Source: Acidobacteriota bacterium (GTDB taxonomy: Bacteria; Acidobacteriota; Vicinamibacteria; Vicinamibacterales; UBA8438). Taken from it: a stretch of 64,000 nucleotides of DNA. Positions 13,792 to 23,362 of this stretch are shown here, one piece after another. The stretch lies in the NCBI GenBank assembly GCA_009861545.1, contig VXME01000070.1, positions 1-64,000 on the forward strand, read 5' to 3'. Numbering within the stretch: position 1 is the stretch's first letter; each line of letters begins with the position of its first letter. The translations under genes and the position numbers were made by a program. A model generated the notes under the pieces. The model was given only the letters and a program-made list of their open reading frames with translations, had not been told where the DNA came from and ran no database searches.

Positions 13792-14712
13792 ATGCCCGCA
13801 AGGGAGATAGATTTCGCCAGCGCCGACGGGATCAGTTGGAGCACCGCCACCGCGTTCGCCATCTTCCACGTGCTGGCGGTCGTCGCCCTCTTCAATGCCA
13901 CCTGGGGGGCCGTGCTCGTCGCCGTCGCGCTGCACTGGATGTGCATCGGGTGGGGCATCGGGCTGGGCTATCACCGGCTCCACACGCACCGCTCCTACAA
14001 GACGCCGAAGCTGGTGGAGTACTTCTTCGCCGTCTGCGCCACGATGACGTTGCAGGGCGGGCCGATCTTCTGGACGGCGCTGCACCGCATCCATCACCAG
14101 CACTCCGACCGGGACGGCGACCCGCACACGCCGCGCGACGGCAAGTGGTGGTCGCACATGCTGTGGACCATCTTCGGCGAGTCGCTGCACGGCGACACCG
14201 AGAACCTGGGGAAGTACGCGCCCGACCTGATGAAGGACCCCTTCTACCGGGCGCTGTCGAAGTGGCACTGGGTGCCGCTGGTGGTCCTGGGGCTGTCGCT
14301 GCTGGCCATCGGCGGCCTGCCGTGGCTGCTGTGGGGCGTGTTCCTGCGCGTCGTCGTCGGCCTCCACTGTACGTGGGCGATCAACTCGGTGACGCATATC
14401 TGGGGCCGCCGCCGCTTCCAGACCCGCGACGACTCGAAGAACTCGTTCTGGGTGGCGCTGTTCACCTTCGGCGAGGGCTGGCACAACAACCACCACGCCT
14501 ATCCCACGTCGGCCCGGCACGGCATGTCGTGGCGCGAGGTGGACCTGAGCTGGATGCAGATCAAGCTGATGTCGTGGGTGGGGCTGGCCTGGGACGTGAG
14601 GGTGCCCACCCCGGCGCAGATCGCCAACAAGGCGATCACGGCCGAGCAGGACATCGTCGGGGCGGTGATCGAGCCGGCCGCCGGTCCGGTGCTCGGCGCC
14701 CCCGCGCAGTGA
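13792..14712 (+). CDS. Acyl-CoA (delta-9 type) fatty acid desaturase
   Basis: A 306-residue integral-membrane di-iron desaturase. The three histidine boxes are present: HRLHTH (61-66), HRIHH (98-102) and HNNHH (231-235). Hydrophobic segments around residues 20-60 and 70-95 and a pair near 150-185 form the membrane anchor. It introduces a double bond into saturated acyl chains and so adjusts membrane fluidity. The length is close to that of short bacterial stearoyl-CoA desaturase homologues. It sits directly upstream of a two-component system on the same strand, with 146 bases between, so a regulatory link is possible but unproven. Confidence 0.93.
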   Translation: MPAREIDFASADGISWSTATAFAIFHVLAVVALFNATWGAVLVAVALHWMCIGWGIGLGYHRLHTHRSYKTPKLVEYFFAVCATMTLQGGPIFWTALHRIHHQHSDRDGDPHTPRDGKWWSHMLWTIFGESLHGDTENLGKYAPDLMKDPFYRALSKWHWVPLVVLGLSLLAIGGLPWLLWGVFLRVVVGLHCTWAINSVTHIWGRRRFQTRDDSKNSFWVALFTFGEGWHNNHHAYPTSARHGMSWREVDLSWMQIKLMSWVGLAWDVRVPTPAQIANKAITAEQDIVGAVIEPAAGPVLGAPAQ

Positions 14713-14858
14713 GCGCGGCCAGCCGTCGGCGCGCCGGGCTGTCGGCTCGGTGGCGTGCGACCCCCGCGCCGTGGATCGCGGGGCCGTAGCCCGTGCCCGG
14801 GCCGCGCCCCGGTTCGGGCGTGCAGCGGATACGGGCCGGGGTTATCCTATTCCCCGCC

Positions 14859-15770
14859 ATGCAACGCTTCGGCGGCGGCAACCGCAAGCGGTCCATCGTC
14901 CTGGCGGCGCTGTTCGGCAGCGGCCTGATCGCCGTCGCCGTCTTCCTCAACGTCAGTTTCATCGTCGTCAACTGGCGCGCCGGGCTGCTGGTGCTGCTGG
15001 GCGTGATCACCTCCGTCGTCCTGGTGGGCGGCCTGGTGCTGAACACGCTGTTCCTGATTCGCGAAATCCGCCGCGGCGAGCAGCACGACGCCTTCATCCA
15101 CGCGGTGACCCACGAGCTGAAGACGCCGCTGGCGAGCATCAAGCTGTACCTGCAGACGCTGCGCCAGCGCGAGCTGGCGCCCGGCACCCGGCACGAGGTC
15201 ATCGACACGATGCTCGACGACTCGGACCGGCTGCAGCGGACCATCGACCAGATTCTGCTGGCCGGCAAGACCGGGGACGCCCGGCGGGTCGACCACCCGG
15301 CCGACGTCGACGTGTCCGAGGTGGTGGGCGAGTGCGTGTCGCTCGCCGGGAAGCGGCATCACCTGCAGAACGGCGAGGTGGCCTACGTCCACCGCCCGCC
15401 CGACGGGGCGTTCGTGGTCAGCGGAGACCGCGACGAGCTGCTGGCCGCGGTCACCAACCTGGTCGACAACGCCATCAAGTACTCCGGCGCGCAGGTGCGG
15501 GTGGCGGTGGAGGTGGCGCGGGTCGGCGCGCGGCGGGTGGCGATCAGCGTGCGCGACCAGGGCATGGGCATCACCGGCGACGAGCTGAAGCGGGTGTTTC
15601 GCCGCTTCTACCGGCTGCCGGCCGCGCTGCGGGCGCGGGTGCGGGGGACCGGGCTCGGGCTGTCGATCGTGCGCGCGGTGGCGCGGCGGCACGGCGGGCG
15701 CGCGTTCGCCGAGAGCCGCGGGGCCGGCCGCGGGAGCACCTTCACCCTCGAGCTGCCGCTGAAGGCGTGA
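14859..15770 (+). CDS. Membrane sensor histidine kinase
   Basis: About 303 residues. Two N-terminal transmembrane helices enclose a very short loop and are followed by the HisKA box HAVTHELKTPLASIKL (phospho-His about 85). The HATPase motifs are N box LVDNAIKYSG, G1 VRDQGMGI and G2 GTGLGLSIV. With almost no periplasmic domain it probably senses a membrane or intracellular signal. ATG 14859 was chosen because the in-frame upstream extension has no coding character. The stop codon overlaps the start of the response regulator by one base (TGATG). Confidence 0.9.
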   Translation: MQRFGGGNRKRSIVLAALFGSGLIAVAVFLNVSFIVVNWRAGLLVLLGVITSVVLVGGLVLNTLFLIREIRRGEQHDAFIHAVTHELKTPLASIKLYLQTLRQRELAPGTRHEVIDTMLDDSDRLQRTIDQILLAGKTGDARRVDHPADVDVSEVVGECVSLAGKRHHLQNGEVAYVHRPPDGAFVVSGDRDELLAAVTNLVDNAIKYSGAQVRVAVEVARVGARRVAISVRDQGMGITGDELKRVFRRFYRLPAALRARVRGTGLGLSIVRAVARRHGGRAFAESRGAGRGSTFTLELPLKA

Positions 15771-16528
15771 TGACTGCCGCCGACGGCGTCACGAGCCGCG
15801 TCCTCATCGTCGAAGACGAGGAGCACCTGGCCCGCGGCCTCAAGCTGAACCTCGAGGCGGAGGGCTTCGCCGCCGAGGTGGAGGAGAACGGCGAGGTGGC
15901 CCTGCAACGCCTCGTCGGGGCCGCCGCCGGCGCGGGCGGGTTCGATGTCGTCCTGCTCGACGTCATGCTGCCCGGCCTCGACGGCTTCGAGGTGGTGCGG
16001 CGGCTGCGCGCGGCGCGGCAGTTCGTGCCGGTGATGCTGCTGACCGCCCGCTCGGACACCGACGACGTGCTGCGCGGCTTCGAGGCGGGCGCCGACGACT
16101 ACCTGCCCAAGCCGTTCGACCTCTCCATCCTGCTGGCGCGCATCGCCGGCCTGCTCCGCCGGCGCACGTGGCTGCGGGGCGACGACGGTGCCGGGCAGGA
16201 ACAGGAGCTCCACGAGTACCGCTTCGCCGACGTCGTCATCGACTTCCGCAACCAGGTGCTGCGCCGCGGCAAGGCGGAGCAGCCGCTGACCGTGATGGAG
16301 GCGACGCTGCTGGGCTACCTGGTCCGGCACGCCGGGGAGACGGTGTCCCGCAAGTCGCTCCTCGAGGAGGTCTGGGGCGTGCGGCACGACACCGACACCC
16401 GCACCGTCGACAACTTCATGGCCCGGCTGCGGCGCTACATCGAAGAGAAGCCGGCCCGTCCGCGGCACCTGCTGACGGTGCGCGGCGTCGGCTACCGCTT
16501 CGTCGAGCAGCCGGACGGCGACGGATAG
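15770..16528 (+). CDS. OmpR/PhoB-family response regulator
   Basis: This 252-residue regulator has a receiver domain (acidic pocket VEDEEH, phospho-acceptor Asp 64 in LLDVMLPGLDG, conserved Lys in LPKPFD) and a winged-helix DNA-binding domain (EATLLGYLVRHAG, TRTVDNFMARLRRYIE, VRGVGYRF). It is coupled to the histidine kinase by a one-base overlap and will be its cognate partner. Targets are unknown; the adjacent desaturase gene is a plausible candidate. Confidence 0.93.
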   Translation: MTAADGVTSRVLIVEDEEHLARGLKLNLEAEGFAAEVEENGEVALQRLVGAAAGAGGFDVVLLDVMLPGLDGFEVVRRLRAARQFVPVMLLTARSDTDDVLRGFEAGADDYLPKPFDLSILLARIAGLLRRRTWLRGDDGAGQEQELHEYRFADVVIDFRNQVLRRGKAEQPLTVMEATLLGYLVRHAGETVSRKSLLEEVWGVRHDTDTRTVDNFMARLRRYIEEKPARPRHLLTVRGVGYRFVEQPDGDG

Positions 16529-16701
16529 CCGGCCCCGGGGGGCTGAGCACACCGTGCCAATCTTGGCCCGTCCGCGTGCGCATGATCCCCGTGACACGCC
16601 GCGTCGCTTCGGCCGAGCGCCGACCTTCACCCATCGCTCACCTGAAGTGGTAGAGTTCCAATCCGGTGATCTTGCCGGATATCGGATCGGACGCCCTTCA
16701 G

Positions 16702-16935
16702 GTGAGCACGGTGCAGGTGACGATTCGTTACAAGGACGGTCGTGTCGAGGCAGTCGAGGACGTTGACGCGATCCAGGATGGCCGCGCGGGCTTGACGTTC
16801 ATCCACGCATCCGGGCTCTTTCACGTGCGTAGCCAGGATGTCCTCGGCCTCGAGGTCGGGATGGATCGGATCAGGAGCAAGCCGCCGGAGCTGGTGGAGG
16901 TGCAGCCGTACCTCCGTCCGGTGTCGAGATACTGA
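16702..16935 (+). CDS. Small hypothetical protein
   Basis: A 77-residue reading frame from GTG 16702 (an alternative GTG at 16666 is in frame). The sequence STVQVTIRYKDGRVEAVEDV looks like a real beta-rich domain start, and it lies in a same-strand gap after the response regulator. No family was recognised and no signal peptide is seen. It could be spurious, although the frame does not shadow any gene. Confidence 0.35.
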   Translation: MSTVQVTIRYKDGRVEAVEDVDAIQDGRAGLTFIHASGLFHVRSQDVLGLEVGMDRIRSKPPELVEVQPYLRPVSRY

Positions 16936-16983
16936 GACCAGGCCGCGCTGTGCGAGAGAGCCGTCGTCCTGCCAGCGGGGTCT

Positions 16984-18783
16984 TCACTGCCGCGTGAGCC
17001 GAAACGCCGCCATCTCCTCGGTGTTGCGCACGAGCAGGATGTCGTCGACCAGCACCGGGTGGTTCCAGGTCTTGCCCTCGATCGCCGGTACCCGCGCCCG
17101 TTCCTTGAACCCCGCCGGCGTCGCGTCGACCAGCGCCAGGTCTCCCCGCTCGCCCAGGACGAGCAGCAGGTCCTGGTCGGCCAGCAGCAGGAGCTGCCCG
17201 TGGCCGTAGCGGCCGCCCTTCCAGGCACGCTCACCCGTCTCCAGGTCGACGCTGGCCAGGATGCTGCCGTCGAAGCCGTAGGCGTGGCCCTCGTGCGCCA
17301 CGAAGTCGTTGAAGTACGGTTTGAGGCCTCTCGTCGTCCAGCGCACCTCGGTCGCCCAGCCGGCGTGCTCGCCGGCCGTCCGCGTCGCTGACACGCGCCG
17401 CAGACCCGCGAAGCCGTCCGCGCCGACGAGGATGTCGCCGGCGGCGGTCAGCGCCGGCTGCACGACGCGGCTGGAGGTGGGCCAGTCGTGGGTCCACAGC
17501 ACCGTGCCGTCGGCCGGCGCGACGCTGGTGACGCCGGCGGAGGTGAGCAGCAGTACCTGCGGCACACCGTCGAGGGTCACCGGATGCGGCGAGCTGTAGC
17601 TGTCGCCCGCGCCCGGCGCGGACCACCGCGGGGCGCCGGTCTCGGCATCGTAGGCGGCCAGGGTGCCGATGGCCGCGACGATCACGACATCGTCGACCAC
17701 CAGCGGCGAGCCTGCGAAGCCCCACCCCGACGAGAACACGTCGTGTTCGGCGGCCATGTCGCGCCCCCACAACCGCCGGCCGGTCCGGGCGTCCAGCGCC
17801 GTCAGCAGTCCGGTGCCGCCCAACGTGTACACGCGATCGCCCGCCACCGTCGGGGTGCCGCGGGGGCCGGCGCCGGCGTGCGAGTCCCAGAACCGCACCG
17901 GGTCGGCGTGCCGCCAGACCGGCTCGCCGGTCGCCAGCAGATAGCTCGACACCACCTCCTGTTCGCCGCGCTGCTCCTGGGTGAAGACCTGCCGCCCCCG
18001 GACCGAGAACGAACCCACCCCCGGGCCGACGGGCCGGCGCCACAGCGCTTCCGGCGGCGAGGTGTCCCAATCGGTCGCGATGCGGATGCCCCGTACGACG
18101 CCGTCGCGGTTGCGGCCGCGGAACCCCGGCCAGTCCGCGTCGTTCGCGTCGTTCGTGGCGCTCGGCGCCATCGTCGCTTTCGGCGGTGGCGTAAGTCGTT
18201 CATCGACGGTCGTCGCCATCGTCGCACCGGGCGGCGGCGCGAGTCGTTCACCGGCGGTCGTCGCCAGCAACCGTGATTCGGCGGTCTCCGTCCAGCGCCA
18301 GGTCAGTTCCTGACGGCCGTCGCCGGTCATCCCGTCGGTGCGCAACGTGGTCCAAAAGCCGGAGGCCAGCACGATCGCCGCCACCAGACCAACCCGCCGC
18401 GGCCGGTCGGCCATCCGGCGGGTGGCCACCGCCCACGCCACGAAGACCAGGCTCAGCACGGGCGCGGTGTAGACCGGGAACATCAGCCCCATCATCGAGC
18501 TGGAGATCGAGACGTCGAGCAGCGGCACGGTGGCGAGCGACACGGCCAGCATCAGCAGCGGCGCGCCCCAGCGCTCGATCGGTGCCGCCCCGCTGAAGAA
18601 CGCCCACCACACCAGGATCCCCAGCCCGCCCAGCAGCGCGCCGACCATGGCGATCGGCGCCGCGGCCGGGACCAGCAGCGGCAGTCCGATCCAGGTCGAC
18701 CACAACAGCGTCACGATGACGATGCCGGGCCGGAGTCTGAGCGCGCGCGGGGGCTGCCGTGGAGCGGAGTCTGTTCTGATCAC
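16984..18783 (-). CDS. Membrane-anchored PQQ-type beta-propeller protein
   Basis: A 599-residue protein. Roughly the first 150 residues form several transmembrane helices. A low-complexity linker (about 170-220) follows, then a PQQ/BamB-like eight-bladed propeller beginning DWPGFRGRNRDG, with blade motifs such as LTALDARTGRRLW, LAAYDAETGAPRW and LASVDLETGERAW. The propeller is predicted to face the periplasm. Three other propeller proteins in this window share the WxGxxRDG entry motif but have simple signal peptides; only this one is membrane-fused. Catalytic quinoprotein activity cannot be assumed. Confidence 0.85.
   Translation of the reverse strand: MIRTDSAPRQPPRALRLRPGIVIVTLLWSTWIGLPLLVPAAAPIAMVGALLGGLGILVWWAFFSGAAPIERWGAPLLMLAVSLATVPLLDVSISSSMMGLMFPVYTAPVLSLVFVAWAVATRRMADRPRRVGLVAAIVLASGFWTTLRTDGMTGDGRQELTWRWTETAESRLLATTAGERLAPPPGATMATTVDERLTPPPKATMAPSATNDANDADWPGFRGRNRDGVVRGIRIATDWDTSPPEALWRRPVGPGVGSFSVRGRQVFTQEQRGEQEVVSSYLLATGEPVWRHADPVRFWDSHAGAGPRGTPTVAGDRVYTLGGTGLLTALDARTGRRLWGRDMAAEHDVFSSGWGFAGSPLVVDDVVIVAAIGTLAAYDAETGAPRWSAPGAGDSYSSPHPVTLDGVPQVLLLTSAGVTSVAPADGTVLWTHDWPTSSRVVQPALTAAGDILVGADGFAGLRRVSATRTAGEHAGWATEVRWTTRGLKPYFNDFVAHEGHAYGFDGSILASVDLETGERAWKGGRYGHGQLLLLADQDLLLVLGERGDLALVDATPAGFKERARVPAIEGKTWNHPVLVDDILLVRNTEEMAAFRLTRQ
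18167..18262. repeat. Two-copy 48-bp tandem repeat in propeller gene linker
   Basis: Copies at 18167-18214 and 18215-18262 both begin gccatcgtcgc and end cggtcgtc. They encode two 16-residue units of the Pro/Ala/Thr-rich linker (ERLAPPPGATMATTV and ERLTPPPKATM types). A microrepeat of tcgttcgcg adjoins on the left. This looks like slippage expansion in a flexible spacer. Confidence 0.7.
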
Positions 18784-18823
18784 AACCCTCTATACGCCAT
18801 CAGGCTGCGTATGAGTTCCACGT

Positions 18824-20341
<1,518 letters not shown>

Positions 20342-20467
20342 CGTCATCCTCCTCGTGGTCTGTCGTCCGCAGGTCGCAATCCTACTTGACGTGGGACTGC
20401 CGTGCCGGCATTGTTGGGCACCGCACCCGAGCCGACCAGCGGGATGCAAGCGAGTGGGATGCACGCG

Positions 20468-21979
20468 ATGAAGAAGACAAGACTGGTGCCCGGTATCGTC
20501 CTGACCTGCCTCGCCGCGCTGCTCGCGGCCCTGTCGCCGTTGCGCGCCGAGGACCGGCCGAACTTCATCCTGCTGATGGGCGACGACCACGGCTGGGAAG
20601 AGACCGGCTACAACGGGCACGCCCACCTGCAGACGCCGGTGCTCGACAGGATGGCCGCCTCCGGCCTGCGCATGGACCGCTTCTACGCGGCGCACCCGTC
20701 CTGCTCGCCCACCCGCGGCAGCGTGCTGACGGGGCGGCATCCGGTGCGCTACGGCACGTTCGCGCCCAACTGGTCGATGCGTCCGGAGGAGATCACCGTC
20801 GCCCACGTGCTGCGCGAGGCCGGCTACGCGACCGGCCACTTCGGCAAGTGGCACGTCGGCACCGTGAAGGCCGGCTCGCCGCTCAATCCCGGTGCGATGG
20901 GCTTCGACGAGTGGCTGTCGCACGACAACTTCTTCGAGCTGCACCCGACCCTGTCGCGCAACGGCGGCCCGCCCGAGCGTTTCGAGGGGGAGAGCTCGGC
21001 GATCGTCGTCGACGAGACCATCCGCTTCATCGAGAAGTCGCGGGATTCCGGCAAGCCGTTCCTGGCCGTCGTCTGGTTCGGATCGCCCCACGAGCCCTAC
21101 AGCGGGCTGCCGGAGGACCTGGCCCTCTACGACGAGCTGCCGGCGCAGTACGCGGACCGGATGGTGCCGCTGACCTCGAACGAGACCGGTCTGCAGATCG
21201 AGCGGCCGCTGGGCGACGTCCTGCGCGAGCGCTACGCCGAGATCACCGCCATGGACCGTGCCATAGGCACGCTGCGCGACTACCTGGACGGGGCGGGGCT
21301 GCGCGAGAACACCCTGCTCTGGTACAACGGCGATAACGGGACGCCCCGCAGCGGATTGGCGGAAACACCCCTGCGCGGCCTGAAGGGGACGATGTACGAG
21401 GGCGGGATCCGCGTGCCCGGCATCATCGAATGGCCCGCGCGCATTCCGGCGCCGCGCACCACCGATGTGGCCGCGGTCACCAGCGACATGCTCCCCACCC
21501 TGGCCGCCCTTGCCGGCCAGCCGGTCCCGAACCGGCCCCTGGACGGGATCGATCTGGAGCCGCTCATCGACGGCCGGATGACTGCACGCCCGGCGCCCAT
21601 CTTCTTCTGGAGCTTCGACACCGGCGTCCTGGCGGGCCGCGACCACGATCCCTGGATCGATCCGGCCCTGCAGGTGGGCACGACGCCCCTGGTCAAGCTG
21701 ATGAACGGCATCGCGACCCGCAACTTCGAGAACTTCCGCTATCCGGCCGTCGACGCGCAGGACTTCGGCGGGGCGCGCGTGATGCTGCACGACGACTACA
21801 AGCTGGTCGTCGACGGCTCCCGCGGGTCGGGGGCCGAGCTGTTCGACCTGCGCGGCGACAGGGCGGAGAGCCGCGACCTGGCCGCGGTCGAGACCGACGT
21901 GCTGCAGGACCTGCGGCAACGGCTGCGGGCGTGGCAGGAATCGGTGCTGCAGAGCCTGACCGGCGCGGACTATCGGTAG
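20468..21979 (+). CDS. Exported sulfatase (type I, formylglycine)
   Basis: This 503-residue protein has an N-terminal signal peptide, the metal-binding MGDDHGW near residue 40, the sulfatase signature CSPTRG (Cys 79 is the residue converted to formylglycine), GKWHVG and a C-terminal NGDNG metal site. It would hydrolyse sulfate esters, probably of polysaccharides, outside the cytoplasm. ATG 20468 (MKKTRL) gives a classic signal peptide and was preferred over upstream in-frame starts. The Cys-type motif needs a maturation enzyme (FGE or anSME), which is not in this window. Confidence 0.92.
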   Translation: MKKTRLVPGIVLTCLAALLAALSPLRAEDRPNFILLMGDDHGWEETGYNGHAHLQTPVLDRMAASGLRMDRFYAAHPSCSPTRGSVLTGRHPVRYGTFAPNWSMRPEEITVAHVLREAGYATGHFGKWHVGTVKAGSPLNPGAMGFDEWLSHDNFFELHPTLSRNGGPPERFEGESSAIVVDETIRFIEKSRDSGKPFLAVVWFGSPHEPYSGLPEDLALYDELPAQYADRMVPLTSNETGLQIERPLGDVLRERYAEITAMDRAIGTLRDYLDGAGLRENTLLWYNGDNGTPRSGLAETPLRGLKGTMYEGGIRVPGIIEWPARIPAPRTTDVAAVTSDMLPTLAALAGQPVPNRPLDGIDLEPLIDGRMTARPAPIFFWSFDTGVLAGRDHDPWIDPALQVGTTPLVKLMNGIATRNFENFRYPAVDAQDFGGARVMLHDDYKLVVDGSRGSGAELFDLRGDRAESRDLAAVETDVLQDLRQRLRAWQESVLQSLTGADYR

Positions 21980-22079
21980 CGGCGCGCGGGCGCTCGGTCG
22001 ATCGCGACCAACTTCGTGCGGATGCTCTACAGCGAGGCGCAGGCGGCCCGGTAGCCGGGAACTGCCCGCCGGACGCGCA

Positions 22080-22859
22080 TCACCGGCGATCGGGCTCCGA
22101 TCGAGAAATCTCGCGATACCGCCCGCGGAGCCGCCTCTCGAGTTCGGTCACCCTTGCTTCGGCGGCCGTGGCACGGGCCTCCGCGGCGGCTGCGCGGGTC
22201 TCGGCCGCCCGGCGCGCCTCGGCTTCCGCCCGGCGCGCCTCGACTTCCGTTCGGCGCGCTTCGGCTTCCTCGTCGTGGCTGAGCAGATCGCAGCCGGTTG
22301 CGGGGTCCCGGAAGCGCATTTCCCGCCCCGGGGCCGCCCGCAACTCCAGGCCGAGGGTTCGGCTCCGCAGCGTCAGCGTGCCGTCCCGCGCCGTCGCCGC
22401 CGGTTGACGCACGTAACCCGCCGGCGTCAGCCGCTCCCCTTGCAGGCGCGCCGGCAGATGCGCTCCCGCCGGGTCGTACTGCCAGTACTCGCGCACGCCG
22501 AGGCGCGCATACAGGGACCGCTTCCGGCCGAGATCATCCCGCCACGTGCTCGGCGAGGCCACCTCCAGCACGAAGGCCGGCGCCCGGCCCTCTTCCCACA
22601 GCTTGTAGTTGGGCCGCTCGCGTTTGTCCACACCGAACACCACGAAGACGTCGGGGGCGACCGACAACCGCGGGTTCCCCTCCCGGTAGTAGATAAGCAG
22701 ATCCCCGGAGACGTACACGTCCTGCCGGCTCTTGAAGTGGCGGGCCAGTGCGCCGATCCCGTACATGATGGCGCTGCGCTGGGCGTCGTTCTCCGCCATC
22801 GGCTGGCCGTCGGAGCTCGGGTAGTCGATCGGGACGGCGGCAGGTGCGGGTTGGACCAT
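22080..22859 (-). CDS. Uma2-family PD-(D/E)xK nuclease-like protein with coiled-coil tail
   Basis: 259 residues. The Uma2/DUF820 core shows APDVFVVFG, LEVASPSTWRDDL and KRSLYARLGVREYWQYDP, supplying the D, E and K of the restriction-endonuclease-like fold. The last 55 residues are an Ala/Glu/Arg-rich repeat (EARRAEAEARRA units) predicted to form a coiled coil. Uma2 proteins are abundant in Acidobacteriota and cyanobacteria, and their biological role is unsettled. The gene is monocistronic. Confidence 0.88.
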   Translation of the reverse strand: MVQPAPAAVPIDYPSSDGQPMAENDAQRSAIMYGIGALARHFKSRQDVYVSGDLLIYYREGNPRLSVAPDVFVVFGVDKRERPNYKLWEEGRAPAFVLEVASPSTWRDDLGRKRSLYARLGVREYWQYDPAGAHLPARLQGERLTPAGYVRQPAATARDGTLTLRSRTLGLELRAAPGREMRFRDPATGCDLLSHDEEAEARRTEVEARRAEAEARRAAETRAAAAEARATAAEARVTELERRLRGRYREISRSEPDRR

Positions 22860-23045
22860 CGCGGGACCTCTTCAGGCAGGCGCGGCCACGGGGCGCCGGC
22901 GGCGCGCACGATTCTCCCAAGCTACCACACGCTGCGACGCCGCTTCCACGTCGGGGCGTCCGTGCGGAAGTGAAAGCACGTATCGTGCCAACCGTCGGCC
23001 GACGTCAGTCACTGTCCCGAGCCACTATGCTTTGAGTACCTGCCC

Positions 23046-23324
23046 ATGAACGCCGTCACCTTCGACACGCACGCCGCCGTTCGGAAGCTCCGCGCCGCCG
23101 ACCTCAGCGAACAGCAGGCCGAAGCACTTGTCGAAGTGTTCAGCCATGTGGTCGGAGAGTCGGCCACCAGGACCGACCTTCGACAATTCAGCGACGGAAT
23201 CACCGAGCATTTCGCGACCAAAGCGGATCTCGCGGCCCTCGAGACACGCCTGATCAAGTGGATGGCCGGGATCGCCGTAGCTGGTGGCGGACTACTGTTT
23301 GCCGCCTTGCGCACCCTCGGGTAG
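23046..23324 (+). CDS. DUF1640/CCDC90-like small coiled-coil membrane protein
   Basis: This 92-residue protein opens MNAVTFDTHAAVRKL, has a coiled-coil middle with the family's FATKADLAALETRL motif, and ends with one transmembrane helix (IKWMAGIAVAGGGLLFAAL). The family is widespread and of unknown molecular function. Similar small helical membrane proteins occur at 53102, 61871 and 62126. Confidence 0.8.
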   Translation: MNAVTFDTHAAVRKLRAADLSEQQAEALVEVFSHVVGESATRTDLRQFSDGITEHFATKADLAALETRLIKWMAGIAVAGGGLLFAALRTLG

Positions 23325-23362
23325 AGAGTCTCGGGCGGGCTCTCCGCGCAACCAGGAACGCG

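Noticed and set aside
22001-22054. A short sense tail reading like the end of a protein after the sulfatase stop
   Set aside because: Only about 17 codons, no start and no recognisable family; could be chance.
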